From: Cycas panzhihuaensis
Lineage: Eukaryota > Cycadophyta
Assembly (NCBI GenBank): GCA_023213395.1
Contig: CM041465.1
Coordinates: 9,548,001-9,612,000, forward strand
Length of the DNA stretch: 64,000 bases
Direction of reading: 5' to 3'
The notes beneath the pieces are model-generated. The model had not been told where the DNA came from, ran no database searches, and worked only from the letters and a program-made list of their open reading frames with translations. A program made the translations under genes and the position numbers. Within the stretch, counting starts at the first letter, position 1. Each line of letters opens with the position of its first letter. Positions 23,685-36,757 of this stretch are shown here, one piece after another.

Positions 23685-24038
23685 TGTTAGGATAATGCCT
23701 AATTCAAATATACAAATGTGCAGTTAAGGCCTTTCAATGCCACCTTGGGCCACTTAGCATTATCAAGTAGCCGCTAACAACCACTAAAGGAGCCAATGTA
23801 GCCACCAAAGGTAAGTATTTAATTAATTAATTAATTATTTAATATTTTAATATTATTTTTAAATTTTAAATATTGTCAGGTAGAGACACTTTCTGCCTCC
23901 CCAAATTGATCTATATATAGTGTAGGAATACCTCCCTAGTATTTTTAAACACTACCAACTTATATTCTAGAGATTTCTACACTTTGTAACAATGCTTACT
24001 CACTTGTAATCCTCCTGCTCTACACCTTGCTTTCAACA
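23685..24038 (+). repeat. 5' LTR of element E
   Basis: It is 354 bp, TGTTAGGATAATG to TTTCAACA. It contains an ATTA/AATT-rich stretch near 23818-23870 that is shared with its partner. Confidence 0.93.
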
Positions 24039-24051
24039 TTTGGTATTAGAG

Positions 24052-27000
24052 CACATGTTCTTTAGGTTTAGGAGTCTCACGATAAATTTTCATGGCTATA
24101 TTGTGGTATGTGCATGTTATTACGAGTTATTATTTATTGACGGTATTAAAACTATAGAAAAATTATTTATATTCATTAATATTTAGTTCATATTACACTT
24201 ATTTTATTTTGTATTTTTGGAGCCATTCATAGTCAATATAGAACTAGTGATTATAGCTCATATGTTACTCAAAACTATAGCACATGACTGCTCATTCTAT
24301 TCGTAATCAAATTCTCTAGCCATCAGAAGAAACCACACTTGATTTTGTTGCCTCTATTGGGAGAAATCTCGCTCAGAGTCACTGTATATCCATTTTTAGT
24401 TCATTTTACTACAGTGCTTCATTCTAAGCTTACAAGTGATCATTTGTCATGAAACTTCACCAGCATCTTGTTATCTAACATACCCAACTACTTGTAAAAT
24501 CTTGTGAGAAATGATGCCCTCTGTAAAGAGTTTGAATCAACTAAGTCTACTCGCCTAGTTTGTTCACTATTTTTTTAGTGTTTTCTTAATTTACATAAAG
24601 TTTTTTATGAAATGAGTTTGTATTGTTGGGAATCACTTCTCATTATGTAATAGCAATTATGTTAATTATTTTTACACTAGTTTTACCTTCAAAAATTACC
24701 TCTATTTACTCATCTTTTGCCACCTATTCTCTATGTGTCACCATTTTTCTCTTCAAAAATGTGATTAAATTACTATTTTTCTCAATATTTTTAATCGATT
24801 AACACTATAGATGCTAACGCCCCTCATCAATGAGTAGGATTGAAGCTTTCTGATCACATTTTAGTGATCATTTGGCCCAAAAATCTCCTCTACGTTGTCC
24901 ACAGAGTCGTGCGATCGTTAACGATTTTTTAATTCATTTTTATATAGTTATTAATTAAAATTTATTTGATTTATGTTATAAAGTTGGATTAAGGTTAAAA
25001 AATTTAATTATTATTGATTATCATTGAATTCCAGGTGATTTAAAAGGTATTATCCCACTTCTCTATTATCCCATACTCTTCATCAATGTGACCTTTGTTT
25101 TTTGGGCATTATTAAGAGGTACACATCATAATTTTAAGAAAGTTTTAACTCTGATTATTTTTAAGAGTTGACGACCACATTATATACTATAAGAGGCCTA
25201 GATCCATCTTAGAGACCAAGTCATGGTTTAAATATCATCCTTATTTTAAAAGGGGCTTATTCACTTTATTAAAATTTTTCATTTTATTTTCACTTAAAGA
25301 GGACCTGTCACATTTTTCATTGTAACTTATGCTTAGGGCATTAAATTTTAGAGAAATTGGTCTTATTAGAATTGTATTTTAGAGATCTTCAGGGTGGTGT
25401 TATCACTTGACTGAGTTTTAATCAATCAAAGTGATAATTTTTTTTATCACTTATTCTATTAGCCATAAAGAGGGTTGTTCATGGTTTTTGCAATAACTTG
25501 ATCATTTTAACTCTGATTTCAGAACTGTAAGAACCATCAGAAAGACTTTTCAGAGCTCTTAATTTTAGAATTATTTTCATTATGTTTCAACATTATTTTA
25601 TAGGACTTTAAAATTACTCAATTAAGACTCTAGATCAGCCCTAAACAGGCTCATTTAGTAATATTTGTTTTAGTATTTTTTCATTTCAAACAATCCTATT
25701 TGAGCATTATCAGCTACTAATAAGTTTCTTAGAGCTATTGTTGGCTTTTCATATATATTATAAGCTATTTTATAGCCAACTGATAATAGTTTTAGCTCTT
25801 TAAGCTTTAAGAAACCTGAGTACAACAAAGCATCAAACATGTACTATCTACCTTGATTTTATTTCATTTTTGCATTATCAAACAAATATAACTATTTCTT
25901 GGCACTTTTGATTACTTTAAGCATAGTTTCTATTCAAAAATTACAAGTTTCATATAGTTGCTTTTGTTCTTATAAAGGAACACTTTAGCATTCAAATTCT
26001 AATATCTTTATCTTGCATAATAATCAAGAAGTTATTTTATTCTTTATTAAAAGTTTTAGTTTTCTTTCAACTTGAAATTTGTAAAAACTTAGTCTTTGAT
26101 TAGTTATTTACCTCAAAAGTTCAATCCAATATTCTAAAAATTAATTGATATTCAAGTATTAAGGGTTTCTTGCTACATTGCATCACAATCAAAAGAGCAT
26201 ATATCTTCTTATCTTTCCTACAAAATTATATCAATTTGAAAGTATTAGATTGCATACTAGCATATGTTTCTTGGTTCATTAAAGGAAGAAGAATATCTTG
26301 ATTTTGTTACTTATTTTTATTATGATTTGATATAAAAGTTTTGTATCTTATTTTCATTTGAGATATATATTTTATCTTGCTTAAAAGATTTATTTTGATT
26401 CATTTTTATTTCTTGAATAAAATAAATCTTAGAGAGATCAAGCAAGACCATACTTAATTAAAATTTACTCTTACATTAAGAAAGATAATTCTCAAATTAA
26501 CCACGTCATTTCTAGCCTTGCAAGGGGAATGATTAGGACCCCTCAAGTTACCACCACGCACATACCAATTAGCTTACTCATATTGGATGAGAAAAATCAT
26601 TATCTATAAGGTGTATTAGGTGGCAGACTAAGGTGGAAAACTAATATTTATTGGAGTTCAGATACCAAGGCTAGATCTAGAGAGGTTGAATGTCTTGGTT
26701 AGTTCAACCTTCATTGCTAGATCTGTTGTTATTAGGTATAAGTCCAACATAGATGGACCAACAACTCAGGGGGTGTAACAACCTTCATAGAAACATGTGT
26801 ACCGAGGTATATTGAGCCTTGAGCTCATGTACCAGTATATTGGGTCCCTATTTTTTCACTTGTAGGTAGGCACCACTATATAGAATAGCAATTGAAGGTT
26901 TCCCTTAGAGACCCTTGGTCTTAGAGCTTAGAAGCCTTATTAGGGACTATGACACTTGAAAAACCTTAGGTAAAACTTTGAAAATTACTTCTTAGATTAA

Positions 27001-27063
27001 ATTTCAAATCAAACCTTTGAAAACTTTACTTTATATATCGTTCTTTAAAACCTTATTTAAGAG
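24052..27063 (+). other. Element E leader, 3 kb, no recognisable coding
   Basis: Only short, unremarkable open frames are present on either strand. No LTR pair, terminal repeats or target duplication that would mark a further nested insertion were seen. The sequence is T-rich on + and not obviously repetitive inside. It may be an intrinsic long leader, or a nested element too decayed to see. Confidence 0.6.
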
Positions 27064-28130
27064 ATGACATCAAACTTTGGAAACATGATAATCCCTGAAT
27101 TTGATGGTGATAATTTTTGAAACTGGAGTAGGAGGATGAGACCCATCCTTATTGTTAATGACATATGGTAGATTGTGAAAACAAGATATAATGAGTTAGG
27201 ATAGAATGTCACTAATGTTGAAAAGGTAATATATAAAGAAAATATTAAAAAGAAAAATGAAGCATTTGCCCTTATATTCTGTGCATTAGAATATCATATT
27301 TTCCCATGGGCTAGTGAGTCAACTAAGTTAAAAAAAGCATGTGATACCCTCTAGTTAATTTATGAAGGAGTTGCATCATCTAAGCTTCAAGACCTTAGGA
27401 GCAAATTCAAAAACTTGTGAATGATGCTAATGAGATGAGATCACTTAGAGATATATTAATAGAGCAAAGAGTAGTCGAAAGAATATTAAGGTGTGTAGGT
27501 GATGTAAAAAGGTTTAAAATAGTAGTGACAAGTATAGGGGTTTCTAAAGATCTAAGCCTATTAAAAGTGGAACAACTAAGTGCCATGTTAATGTTAGTTA
27601 AGGAGTAATAGAATGTAAACGAATCGCTTGAGCATGCCTTTACTACCAAGGCCAGGATACAATCTCACTCTTAAGAAGGTACATCAAAATCTAGAGAATC
27701 ACCTCCAAAGAGAAGGGATTTGTGACAAGATCCACCTAAATACTAAACTCCACATCATAGGAGATAAGGAGGAAACCAATAAAATATAAATCCTCCTAGG
27801 TATCCAAATCAGGAGAAACAAGCTAAGGGACACTCATATTATCCTAGTTACCAAGGAAATGTCTAAGCTACAAGATGAAATCAAGATTATTACGATAATA
27901 AATAAAGGGGAAATTTAGTTCCACATTATGAGGAAAGGGAGAGACCTTCCCACATTGAAAGAACTCATCCACAAAGTTGAAGTCTAAGTTATGGGAGAAG
28001 AGAGTCCCTATACTACTCCTATTGTCATCATAGTGGTCATACAAAAGACACATATTTTTTAAAATATAGACCACCCACTAAAGGGAGTGCAAATACTACT
28101 ATAGAAATAAGAGATAATAATAGACTTTTC
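27064..28130 (+). pseudogene. Element E gag
   Basis: The ATG at 27064 opens MTSNFGNMIIPEFDGDNF, the copia gag start pattern (F-x-G-x-N-[FY] then W); the next codon is a stop. An alternate-frame open stretch lies at 27417-27608. The zinc knuckle near 28010-28045 (YYSYCHHSGHTKDTYF) keeps one Cys and the GH, but the first and last Cys positions are Tyr, each one G-to-A change away from Cys. Gag would form the particle and bind RNA; this copy is dead. Confidence 0.85.
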
Positions 28131-29360
28131 TTATCCAATTTTAGTGCCAAAGAAGAAAAGGATGATAGTTGGTATATTGACTCAGGTTACTCCACCCACA
28201 TGACTCATAAGGAATATCTATTTTGTACCTTACATAAAAGCAAAAGAGGTTTAATAATATTTGGAGATGATACATCCCATGAATCAGTTGGTATAGGTAA
28301 CATAGCTCTCATGATAAATATAGGATAATATAGATACCTCGATGATGTATTATATATTCTTGCCTTAAAGAAAAATCTATTATTAGTAGGGCAGATGATG
28401 GGATATGATTACAAGGTTATCTTTGATAATGATGAGTGTATAATCAAGGATAAGAGGAGAAATAAGGTAATTGTTGCAAAAGGTAAAGTGACAAAAGATA
28501 GACTGTTTAAACTTGTCCTTACCCCATTGGATACCTATGGCTTAAGAACTACAATCAAAGTGGATAGTGACTTATGGCATAGGAGATTTAGATACCTTAG
28601 CTATAGTAGTTTGGCCCTAATGAAAAAAATAGACATGGTCAATGGTTTGCCTAATATTGAAGTGGACAAAACTATATGTGAGGGATTCCTACTTGGTAAA
28701 CAACATAGGAAAAGCTTTCCATATTTCAGTTATTAGGCAACTAGTCCACTTCATTACATTTATAGATAATTACACTAGGAAGGCATAGGTGTTATTTATT
28801 AAATTCAAATTGAATATGTTTTAACACTTTGTTGACTTTAAAACCTTTGTGGAGAGATAAAGTAGACATAAACTACTCTCTCTAAGGTCTAATAATGTGG
28901 GAGAATTTATCTCTAATGAATTCAAGGCATATTGTGTACATCATGGGATTAGAAGGTAGCTTACCAATCCCTACACCTCACAACAAAATAGTGTAGCAGA
29001 AAGGAAAAATCACACCATTGTCAAAATGGAAAGGTGCATGTTGAAGAATAAAAACTTGGGCCATGAGTTTTAGGCAAAAGTAGTTCATACATCCGTCTAT
29101 GTCCTCAATTAGTGCTCACCAAATCCCTAAGGTGGAAGACACCTAAAGAAGCTTGGATAGGCTATAAGCCAAACATACATTACTTAAGAGTCTTTAGGTA
29201 CCTAGCTTATGCACATGTTCCTGACCAAAGGAGATCTAGGTTGGATGGCCATAGTATCAAGTGCATATTTCTTGGCTATAGTAAAACTTCTAAATCATAT
29301 AAAGTCTATGATCCTAAGTCAAAGAGGGTCATGTTAAGTAGAGATGTTAAATTTTAGGAA
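28131..29360 (+). pseudogene. Element E protease and integrase
   Basis: Protease: WYIDSGYSTHMT (about 28170-28200) has the catalytic D-S-G but Tyr where Cys is usual. The clean 113-codon frame (28395-28736) covers the pre-integrase zinc-binding region: LWHRRFRYLSYSSL and ICEGFLLGKQHRKSFP, with the second His and one Cys replaced. The core domain (about 28760-29100) is readable only through many stops (QQN, VAERKN). A clean 81-codon end (29112-29357) contains LRVFRYLAYAHVP and IFLGYS. Integrase would insert the cDNA. Decay is by substitution. Confidence 0.88.
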
Positions 29361-31144
29361 GATGCTTGTTATCATAATACTCAAGAAAAGAAAAAAGAAG
29401 TAATAATCAATTTTGACAAGTCCACCAAATCAAAATATGTACCTCCCATGTTTGACTCTAGGAGAGTCATCAATGAACCAAGTGGGGAGGGAACCTCCTC
29501 TCAACATCCACCACAAAATCTTCCAAAATAGGTTTAATGAAATCATGATATAGGCAACATTTTGGATAATAATCAAAGATCCACTTACTCACATATGGTA
29601 AACTTTGCCCTCATGAGCAAGGTATTTGATTCCCATGAGCCTCAAACTTTTGATGAGGCTAATACACATGTTTCTTAGAGAAAGATGATGGAAGATGAAT
29701 ACCACTCCATTGTTAAAAATAACACTTGAGAATTTGTTAACTTACCTCTAAATAAAGGAGTAATTGACACTAAGTAGATCCATGAAACCAAGTTCTGCTC
29801 TAATAGATCAATCAATAAATGCAAAACTAGATTGGTTGCCAAAGATTATGCCTAAAAAGAAGGAATTAATTATAATGAAACATTTGCTCCTATTGCTTAA
29901 ATAGAAATAATTCTAATGATGATGAGTTTGGTAGCCTAAATAGGATGGAAAGTCTATCAAATGGACGTCAAAAGTACTTTCCTCAATGGTTATATTGAAG
30001 AACATATCTATATCACTCAACCCCTTAGTTTTGAAGTCAGGGGGGAAGAAAACTAAGTGTATAAACTCGAAAAGGCACTTTATAGTTTGAAACAAGCACC
30101 TAGGGCTTGGTATTCCTGAATTGACAAATACTTTAGAGATCAAGGCTTTGAAAGATCTCAAGCAGACCCAAATCTCTACATTAAAATCAAGGGAGATGCT
30201 ATCCTAATTGTAGGACTCTATGTAGATGATCTTGTCTACACTATAAATGATTCCCATCTATTGTAAAACATTAAGGAAGCCTTATGTAAGGAGTTTAAAT
30301 TGACAGATTTGGGATTAATGCATTACTTCCTAGGTTTGGAGGTATGGAAAGATAAGAATAGCATCTTTATTTCCCAAAGGAAATATACCTTAGATCTATT
30401 ACAAAAATTTAGGATGGTTGACTACAAATCATTGACAATTCTGATAGAAGTAGGAATTAAGATTTTCAAATTAAATGACTCTACATTAATTGATCCCACA
30501 CTTTATAGATAACTAATTGGTAGTTTGATCTACTTGACATCCACTTGACTAGACATAACACATTCAGTTAGTGTTGTATCTAGATTCATACAAGACCTAA
30601 AGACTACTCATTAGCAAGCAGCTAAAAGAATTCTTTATTATCTTGAAGGCACTTTAGAATATGGGCTATATTATAAAGCTTCATTAAACTTCCAGTTGGC
30701 AGGCTATATAGATTTAGATTGGGTAGGTGACATTGGCAATAGAAAATCAACTTTAGGTTACATGTTCAGCATGGGGTTAATAGTTATAGCATGGAGCACT
30801 AAGAAACAAAATGTAGTTTTCTTATCTATAGTTGAATTAAAATATAAAGTAGCTATTGCTAGCATATGTAAAACAGTATGGTTGAGAAGACTACTACAAG
30901 ACTTTCAGCTAAAATAGAAAGGCCCTATAAGAATTTGGTATAACAATCAAAGTATAATATAGATGGCAAAGAATCTTATTTTCTATGGCAGAACAAAATA
31001 TATTGAGACACATCATCACTTTATACTAGAGCTAGTACAAGCAGGAGAGATTGAATTAACATATTGTAATACTGAAGACCAAGCAGTAGACATCTTTATA
31101 AAAGCATTGGATAAAATCAAATTTCAAAAATTCAAAGACAAATT
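29361..31144 (+). pseudogene. Element E reverse transcriptase and RNase H
   Basis: The RT opens with a stretch matching the copia W-x-x-A-M-x-x-E region near 29690. ALYSLKQAPRAW lies near 30075-30110, and YVDDLVYT at 30219-30242 keeps the catalytic Asp pair. The clean frame at 30300-30512 has LGLMHYFLGLEVW. RNase H is at 30696-31144, with YIDLDWVGDIGNRKSTLGY (first catalytic Asp region), then AKNLIFYGRTKYI and DQAVDIFIKALDK, and ends just before the polypurine tract. Stops occur between the clean stretches. Confidence 0.9.
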
Positions 31145-31153
31145 AGGGGGGAA

Positions 31154-31519
31154 TGTTGGGATAATTCCCAATTCACTTATGCAAATATGTACCTAGGGCC
31201 CCTCAATACCATCTTAGGCCTTCCTAAGTAACCTTAGGCCACCTAACATCATCAAGTAGCCGTTAGTAGTCATCAAAGGAGCTAACATAGTCACTAAAAA
31301 TAAGTATTTAATTAATTATTTAATATTTTAATATTATTTTTAAATTTTAAATGTTATTAGGTAGAGGCACTTGCCACCTCCCCAAATTGATCAATATATA
31401 GGGTGATAATACCTCCTTAGTGTTTTTAAACACTATTAACTCATATTTTGGGGATTTTTATACTTTGTAATAATGCTTACTCACCTATAATCCTCCTGCT
31501 TTGCACCATGCTTCCAACA
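31154..31519 (+). repeat. 3' LTR of element E
   Basis: It is 366 bp, TGTTGGGATAATTCC to CTTCCAACA, and aligns throughout with 23685-24038. Confidence 0.93.
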
Positions 31520-31524
31520 AGGTG

Positions 31525-33560
31525 TAGCCACTGGTCGAGCATCTTCCAATTAAAACTTTGTTAAAAGATCATTGATATATTTTTCTTAGGAGAAAAATAT
31601 TTTTGGCATTCTTTTGAGTTGCTTAATTTCCAAGTAATATTTCATCAACCTAAGGTCAGATAAGTCAAAAGTTTTAGCAAGGTCCTTCTTCAGGTAGCTG
31701 ATTACCTATTCACTCTTTCCTGTTATTAGCATATCATCCACAAAGATTAATAGGCAAGTGACTTTATCATTTTGGCGCTTGATGAATAGTGTTGAATCAA
31801 TATCTAAATAGTCACAAACTTAATATCCAAGTTGCCTTATTTTTTTGGACAACTTGGTAAACCAAATATGAGCGGCTTATTTTAGGTTGTACAAGGACTT
31901 TCTAAGCATGCAAACTTTATGCCCTAGACTGATGATCTCATATCCTTCTAGCTGAGCCATATAAATTTCTTCTTTAAGGTCCCCATTGAGAAATGTAGTC
32001 TTAACATCGAGTTTATTTTCTAACCTTATTGAGAAACCAAGGCTATAAGAGTTCTGATCATAGGCCACTTGGTTGTAGGAGCAAAGATTTTCAGTGTAGT
32101 CAATGTCTTCCCTTTGCATGAATCCTTTTGCCTTTTTCAACTTGGCTATTATTAAATGATGGTGCTAGATGTGCACATATCAGATGAGAGTCATAACTTG
32201 TATCCTCTGGGGCTCTATTATCAGATTCTAAGATTTTAAACAACTATTAAGCATCTCCCTCTCTAAAATTTAAAATCTAGACATTAAATTTAATAGCATC
32301 ATTAAATTAGTATGAAGGCATCTTGAAGTCAAGTCTAAGTAATTAATCTCCAATCTTCGTAAAGATAACATCTCTAGTGATGATGATTTTACACTATGAA
32401 GGTAGAAAAACCTTGTACCCCTTTTTGGAAGATAGAGGGGGTTTATCCATACCACATTTCATGTGGAGGGGGGGCGAGCTTAGAGAGAGTAATAGTCTTG
32501 ATACAATACATGATAGTCCAGATAGACTCAGCCTAAAGATAGACATGGGCATTCTTGTATACCAACATAGCATAAGCCATGTTTATGAGTCCTGTTCATG
32601 TGCTCAACAACTCTATTTTGCTAGGGTGTACTTGTAATAATGGTCTGGTATTTAGTCCTATAGTGACGTAGGTATGATTTAAACTCATTAGAGATGTACT
32701 TGCCACTATTGTTAGTCCTAAGTATTTTGATTTTAAATCTAGATTTATTTTCCATGTGGATCTTGAAAGCTTAAAACATAGAAAAAGCTTCATCTTTCTT
32801 TGCAAGAAAAGTAACCCATACTTTCTTAGTAAAATTATCAATGAAAGTAATATAGTACAACTTCTATTTAAGACAAGGGATAGGCATATGATCGCATATA
32901 TCTATGTGTACAAGCTATAAAGGTTAGCTAGATTTCCACTGACTACAAGAAAAAGGTTGTCTTTGAGATTTGGCAATGATATATGATTTACATTTAAAGG
33001 GCTTAGAGGAGAGCCTATATATACCAAGAAGAGTGGTATATAGTTCTCTTAAATAATCAATTTTTATATGGCCCATATGAGCATGCCATAGAGCCTCTTG
33101 GAACAACTTTTGAGGAGTCAAGGTTGTGGTAAAAGCATAGTCATCATTAGCATAGTTGGCTTTAGAGGATGGTGAGCTAGTTAGATGAAAAAGTTTGCCA
33201 TCAAGAATTCTAGTCATAACCACAACATTTAAAGGAGGGTGAATGACACAAAGTTTGATTATTTATAGCTATACTTAGATAAATTCCATGAGAGACAAGG
33301 GTAGACATGGAGAGTACTTTTTGATTTAGAGTAAGAATATATAAAATAATAAGGCTAAAATCTTGAAGGCCTGGGAGTTTTAGGCAAACAGTTCCAAGTC
33401 CTTTGATTGGTTGAGATGATTTATCAGCCACGTGTATAACACCATGAACTTTAAAGTCAAAATCCTGAAAGAACTAGAGATGACAAGTCATATGTTGTGT
33501 TGCTCCAATATCCATGATCCAAGATGAAATATTTGAGGTGGCACTATTTACAACTCTAAG
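31525..33560 (-). pseudogene. Element D protease, integrase and reverse transcriptase
   Basis: In minus-strand order: the protease near 33500-33520 reads WIMDIGATQHMT (D-S-G-A changed to D-I-G-A). The pre-integrase region at 32924-33223 has ALWHAHMGHIKIDYLREL. The integrase core near 32600-32880 is readable as KILRTNNSGKYISNEF and TPQQNRVVEHMNRT. RT lies at 31530-32150 with NGDLKEEIYMAQLEGYE, a decayed SLYGLKQAP, and LIFVDDMLI near 31730-31755 with the catalytic Asp pair kept. The frame is cut at 31520 by element E and resumes at 23684. Stops are frequent. Confidence 0.88.
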
Positions 33561-34718
33561 TGGTGAAGGCAAAAGTAAACAAGCATAACCATAATGAGCC
33601 TCAATATACTTAGTGGATCTGTCAATAATATCTAATGAAGTGGTCTCAATTCTTTGAAGATGTATATGGGCAAATTGTATTCCACCAAAAGCATCTTTAA
33701 AATAGGTATTATCAACATTATGTGCACCATGGCGATGTTGATAGCTTGGTAGTTTATTGGTGGTAATTCTATAATTTTTGGCATAGTGTCCTTTTCTATT
33801 ACACCTTTGGCATATAATTATTTGATTTCCAATCCTACAAGAAGTATTAAGCTGGTCAGATTATCTTTGATTACTAGATCTAGGTCCAGGTTGATTATTT
33901 TAGCCTTGGACTTAAGACTATTTTTGTTGGAATTGAGGAGCCTATTGACCATAAGGACATTGCCCTTGTTATCTATGTCTGCCTCTTCTCAGGAATTACC
34001 ACCTCTATGAGAGGATTGACCTTGATTTTTTGTATAAAAAAGATCTTCTTCCACTTTAAAAGTAACATCAATTAGATTTGATGTAGTGGCAAAGTTGGTA
34101 TCAAAGGTCTTGTTACATTTAATGAATATATTAGCAAGAGCCTCAAAGTTTAGGGTCTCCAAGGTGCCACTAGATTGAAGACTTCCCATTAGATTTTTAT
34201 AACCTAGGATATGGAGACATAACTAAATCAAGAAATCCTATGTAATGTATTGAGTCTTGAAATCTTTATAGATGGATTACTTAATTCGATGAAGGAGATT
34301 TATTATCTCACTTGTGTGTCTTTTCTACATTTTCAATTTATTCATATTCAGTATTAAGTGAATAAATTCTAAGTTTGATTTAGTGTCAAAGTTCTTCTTA
34401 AAAACTTTAAGAACTTTCCATACTATATCATGTATAACTTTATCAATGAGATTATGCAAAGAATAATCAATGATAAGAAATATCCATGCATGGATTTTAT
34501 CATCATCAAGTTCCCATTGGTATTTGGCTGCAACTTTAGTGGGAGCAATTGGAGTAGTTTCTCAAGAAGTAGGTGTGGTAGCAACAATTGGTGTGAGTTG
34601 CAAGTGATGTCTCCAAAGACCTTCATACTTTATAGCATTTCTAATAGTAGTGATCTACATGTCCCAATTTTCTTTCCCTTTAAGAATGTAATTTATATTT
34701 TACTTGAATTGTGAAGAC
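33561..34718 (-). pseudogene. Element D gag
   Basis: The probable start is the ATG at 34718 (MSSQFK...). Downstream, AAKYQWELDDDKIHAWIF and SLHNLIDKVI match the copia gag core (W-x-x-x-D-x-x-A-x-x-x-I). The clean frame at 33989-34189 includes LETLNFEALANIF. The zinc knuckle CQRCNRKGHYAKN lies near 33780-33820; its final Cys is lost. Stops interrupt it. Confidence 0.85.
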
Positions 34719-36743
34719 ATGATGCCTTTTGAGAAGGGAAGAAATGAATAAGGGACTATAAAAGTGATGGTAATAAATGATCAATCAATGTTTATAAATG
34801 GGAGATGCAATGAAGTTGTGTAGTAGAAAGAAGAAGAAGTGAAAATGGTTGCTCAAAGATGAAGGGATCAACTTAGAGAAAAGTCACCAATACTTGTGAC
34901 AAATATTAACCTAATGCAGTAAGAATATGAGAAGTACTATGATTAAAATTAGCCACTAATACTTATGGCAAATATTAACCTGATATAGTAGGAATATGTG
35001 AAGTACTATGATTGTGATTATACTATGGATCACTTTTTACAAATAAGTAAGGGATCAATATACAAGATTGTATGCCAATGTAGAAGCTAATATTATTGGG
35101 TGTATACAACTTAATACTCAAATTTAGGATGTATAATCAACCCAATAACCTCTAATTTATGTCCAACATGTAGTTGAGGTTATTGAAGAGATGCCTAGGC
35201 TTCTAGTATAATTAAGTTGGCCTTCACCCATGATACCTACAATTGTGCTTAGTGATGAAATCTAAGTCATAATGGAGCCTAGGTACTTCCAATCCTCACA
35301 TAGTTCACCAATGAGTAGCTATATACCTCTTATAAAAAGTGGTATATGCATATCTATGAATATGATAGATATTAGATTAGTATATTTTAATCTTATATTA
35401 AAGCTTTAGTTTTCTTAGTTGGTTATCAAGAGGATCCTTAATTGAGGAACGATGGTATGGCTAACCAAACCTCACCAATATTCTGGTTTAGTCTAGTACC
35501 AACTTGAAACCCACACCTCCTTTATGGCTCGATATTCTGCCAACCAAGGTACTCAACCTTAGCGAGTATATAAACCTATATAAGATGGCATAAAATAATG
35601 TACGTGATGCATTCCTTTTAGGGAGAGTGAAACGATTGTCAAATTTGCATCAAACGTACACATAACTGAAAATATAATGCTTTTGGAGTACTTGCTTAGA
35701 GTGTTTTTGAAGTGCTTACTTGGAGTGCCTTTAGAGTATTTACTTGAAGTAATTTTACAGTGCTAAAATGAAATGTTGATAAGTGAGTGAGGACACCAAA
35801 TATTGCTTTGATCTAGGTGTTTCTTTACTCACTTTCACAATGGGCTTTGAAGCTTTAAAAAAAAGAAACAAAATTTCTTCTTTTTTTTTTCTTTTTTTTT
35901 AATACAAAAAAGTAGTCTTCACTAAAACAACAATAACTTTTTCTCATGATAACCAAATTGAGTGTCAATTTTTGTGCTATAAACTAGACACAGAATTGCA
36001 TCTTCAAGAAGTGGAATTAGGTCCAAATGAGTTCTACAAAATTTTTGGCAGTCCCACAAATTGGACAGAATATATTTTTCTAAAATTCTTACTAAAAATA
36101 ATTGCTATTCACTAAAATAGCAATAACTTTCTCATACGATAATGAAATTAGGTTCCAAGTTTTACACTAGAAACTAGAATTAGAGACTCATCTTTATAAA
36201 TTAGAATTAGGCCAATTAGATCTCTATAGCAGTTTTGGAAGACCTGTAAAATTTATTTAATAAGCAGGCTTTATTTCTATAAAAAAATTAGCTTGCAAAT
36301 ATCTCATCAACACATGATTCCATATAAAATTTCCATTATTTTTTAATCATTAGGAACCCAATATGGGCAAGGTGAGAGCATACAATGTTAAATATTTTAA
36401 ATGGCTCTAAATTCTTTAAAAAATAGGTAAAACTTCCCCTTACAAAAGGAATTTCAACAGTATTTCCTCTTATTAAATAGACAAAAATAGGGGAAAGAAA
36501 AGAAAAATAAGATAGCATAAATGGCTACTAAAGGATTAGAATCCTTGGGCCTTTCAACTCCTTATATTGTGCTTCCAAATCTACAAAAGAAAAGGGGAAA
36601 TCAAACAATATTAAATATGCTATGATAAAAACTTAAAAATATTTCTAAATTCACTTTCACAATCTCCTTCACCACATGGATTATGGAGGAGAAGGAAGTG
36701 ATGGTTTCATTATAAGTGCAAGTAAGGAATATGAAGGAAGCAA
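34719..36743 (-). other. Element D 5' leader
   Basis: About 2 kb between gag and the primer-binding site has no recognisable coding. Two similar segments with GGCAAATATTAACCTGAT-like text (near 34900 and 34965), and two with ACTAAAANAACAATAACTTTTTCTCAT-like text (near 35920 and 36110), show small internal duplications. T-runs lie at 35879-35900. Confidence 0.6.
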
Positions 36744-36757
36744 GCTCTGATACCATA

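Larger units (their letters stand above)
23685..31519 (+). mobile_element. Ty1/copia element E, nested in element D
   Basis: It is 7.8 kb with LTRs at 23685-24038 and 31154-31519 and a perfect 5 bp target duplication AGGTG (23680-23684 and 31520-31524). The primer-binding site TGGTATTAGAGC (24040-24051) lies one base after the 5' LTR, and the polypurine tract AGGGGGGAA (31145-31153) directly before the 3' LTR. Gag, protease, integrase, RT and RNase H follow on +. The leader between PBS and gag is 3 kb, unusually long. E is inactive: frames are broken by stops and some functional Cys residues are changed. Confidence 0.95.

Noticed and set aside
36744-36755. tRNA-like GCTCTGATACCA sequences at several places
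   Set aside because: Only the 12-base 3' end complement is present, each next to an LTR. They are primer-binding sites, not tRNA genes.
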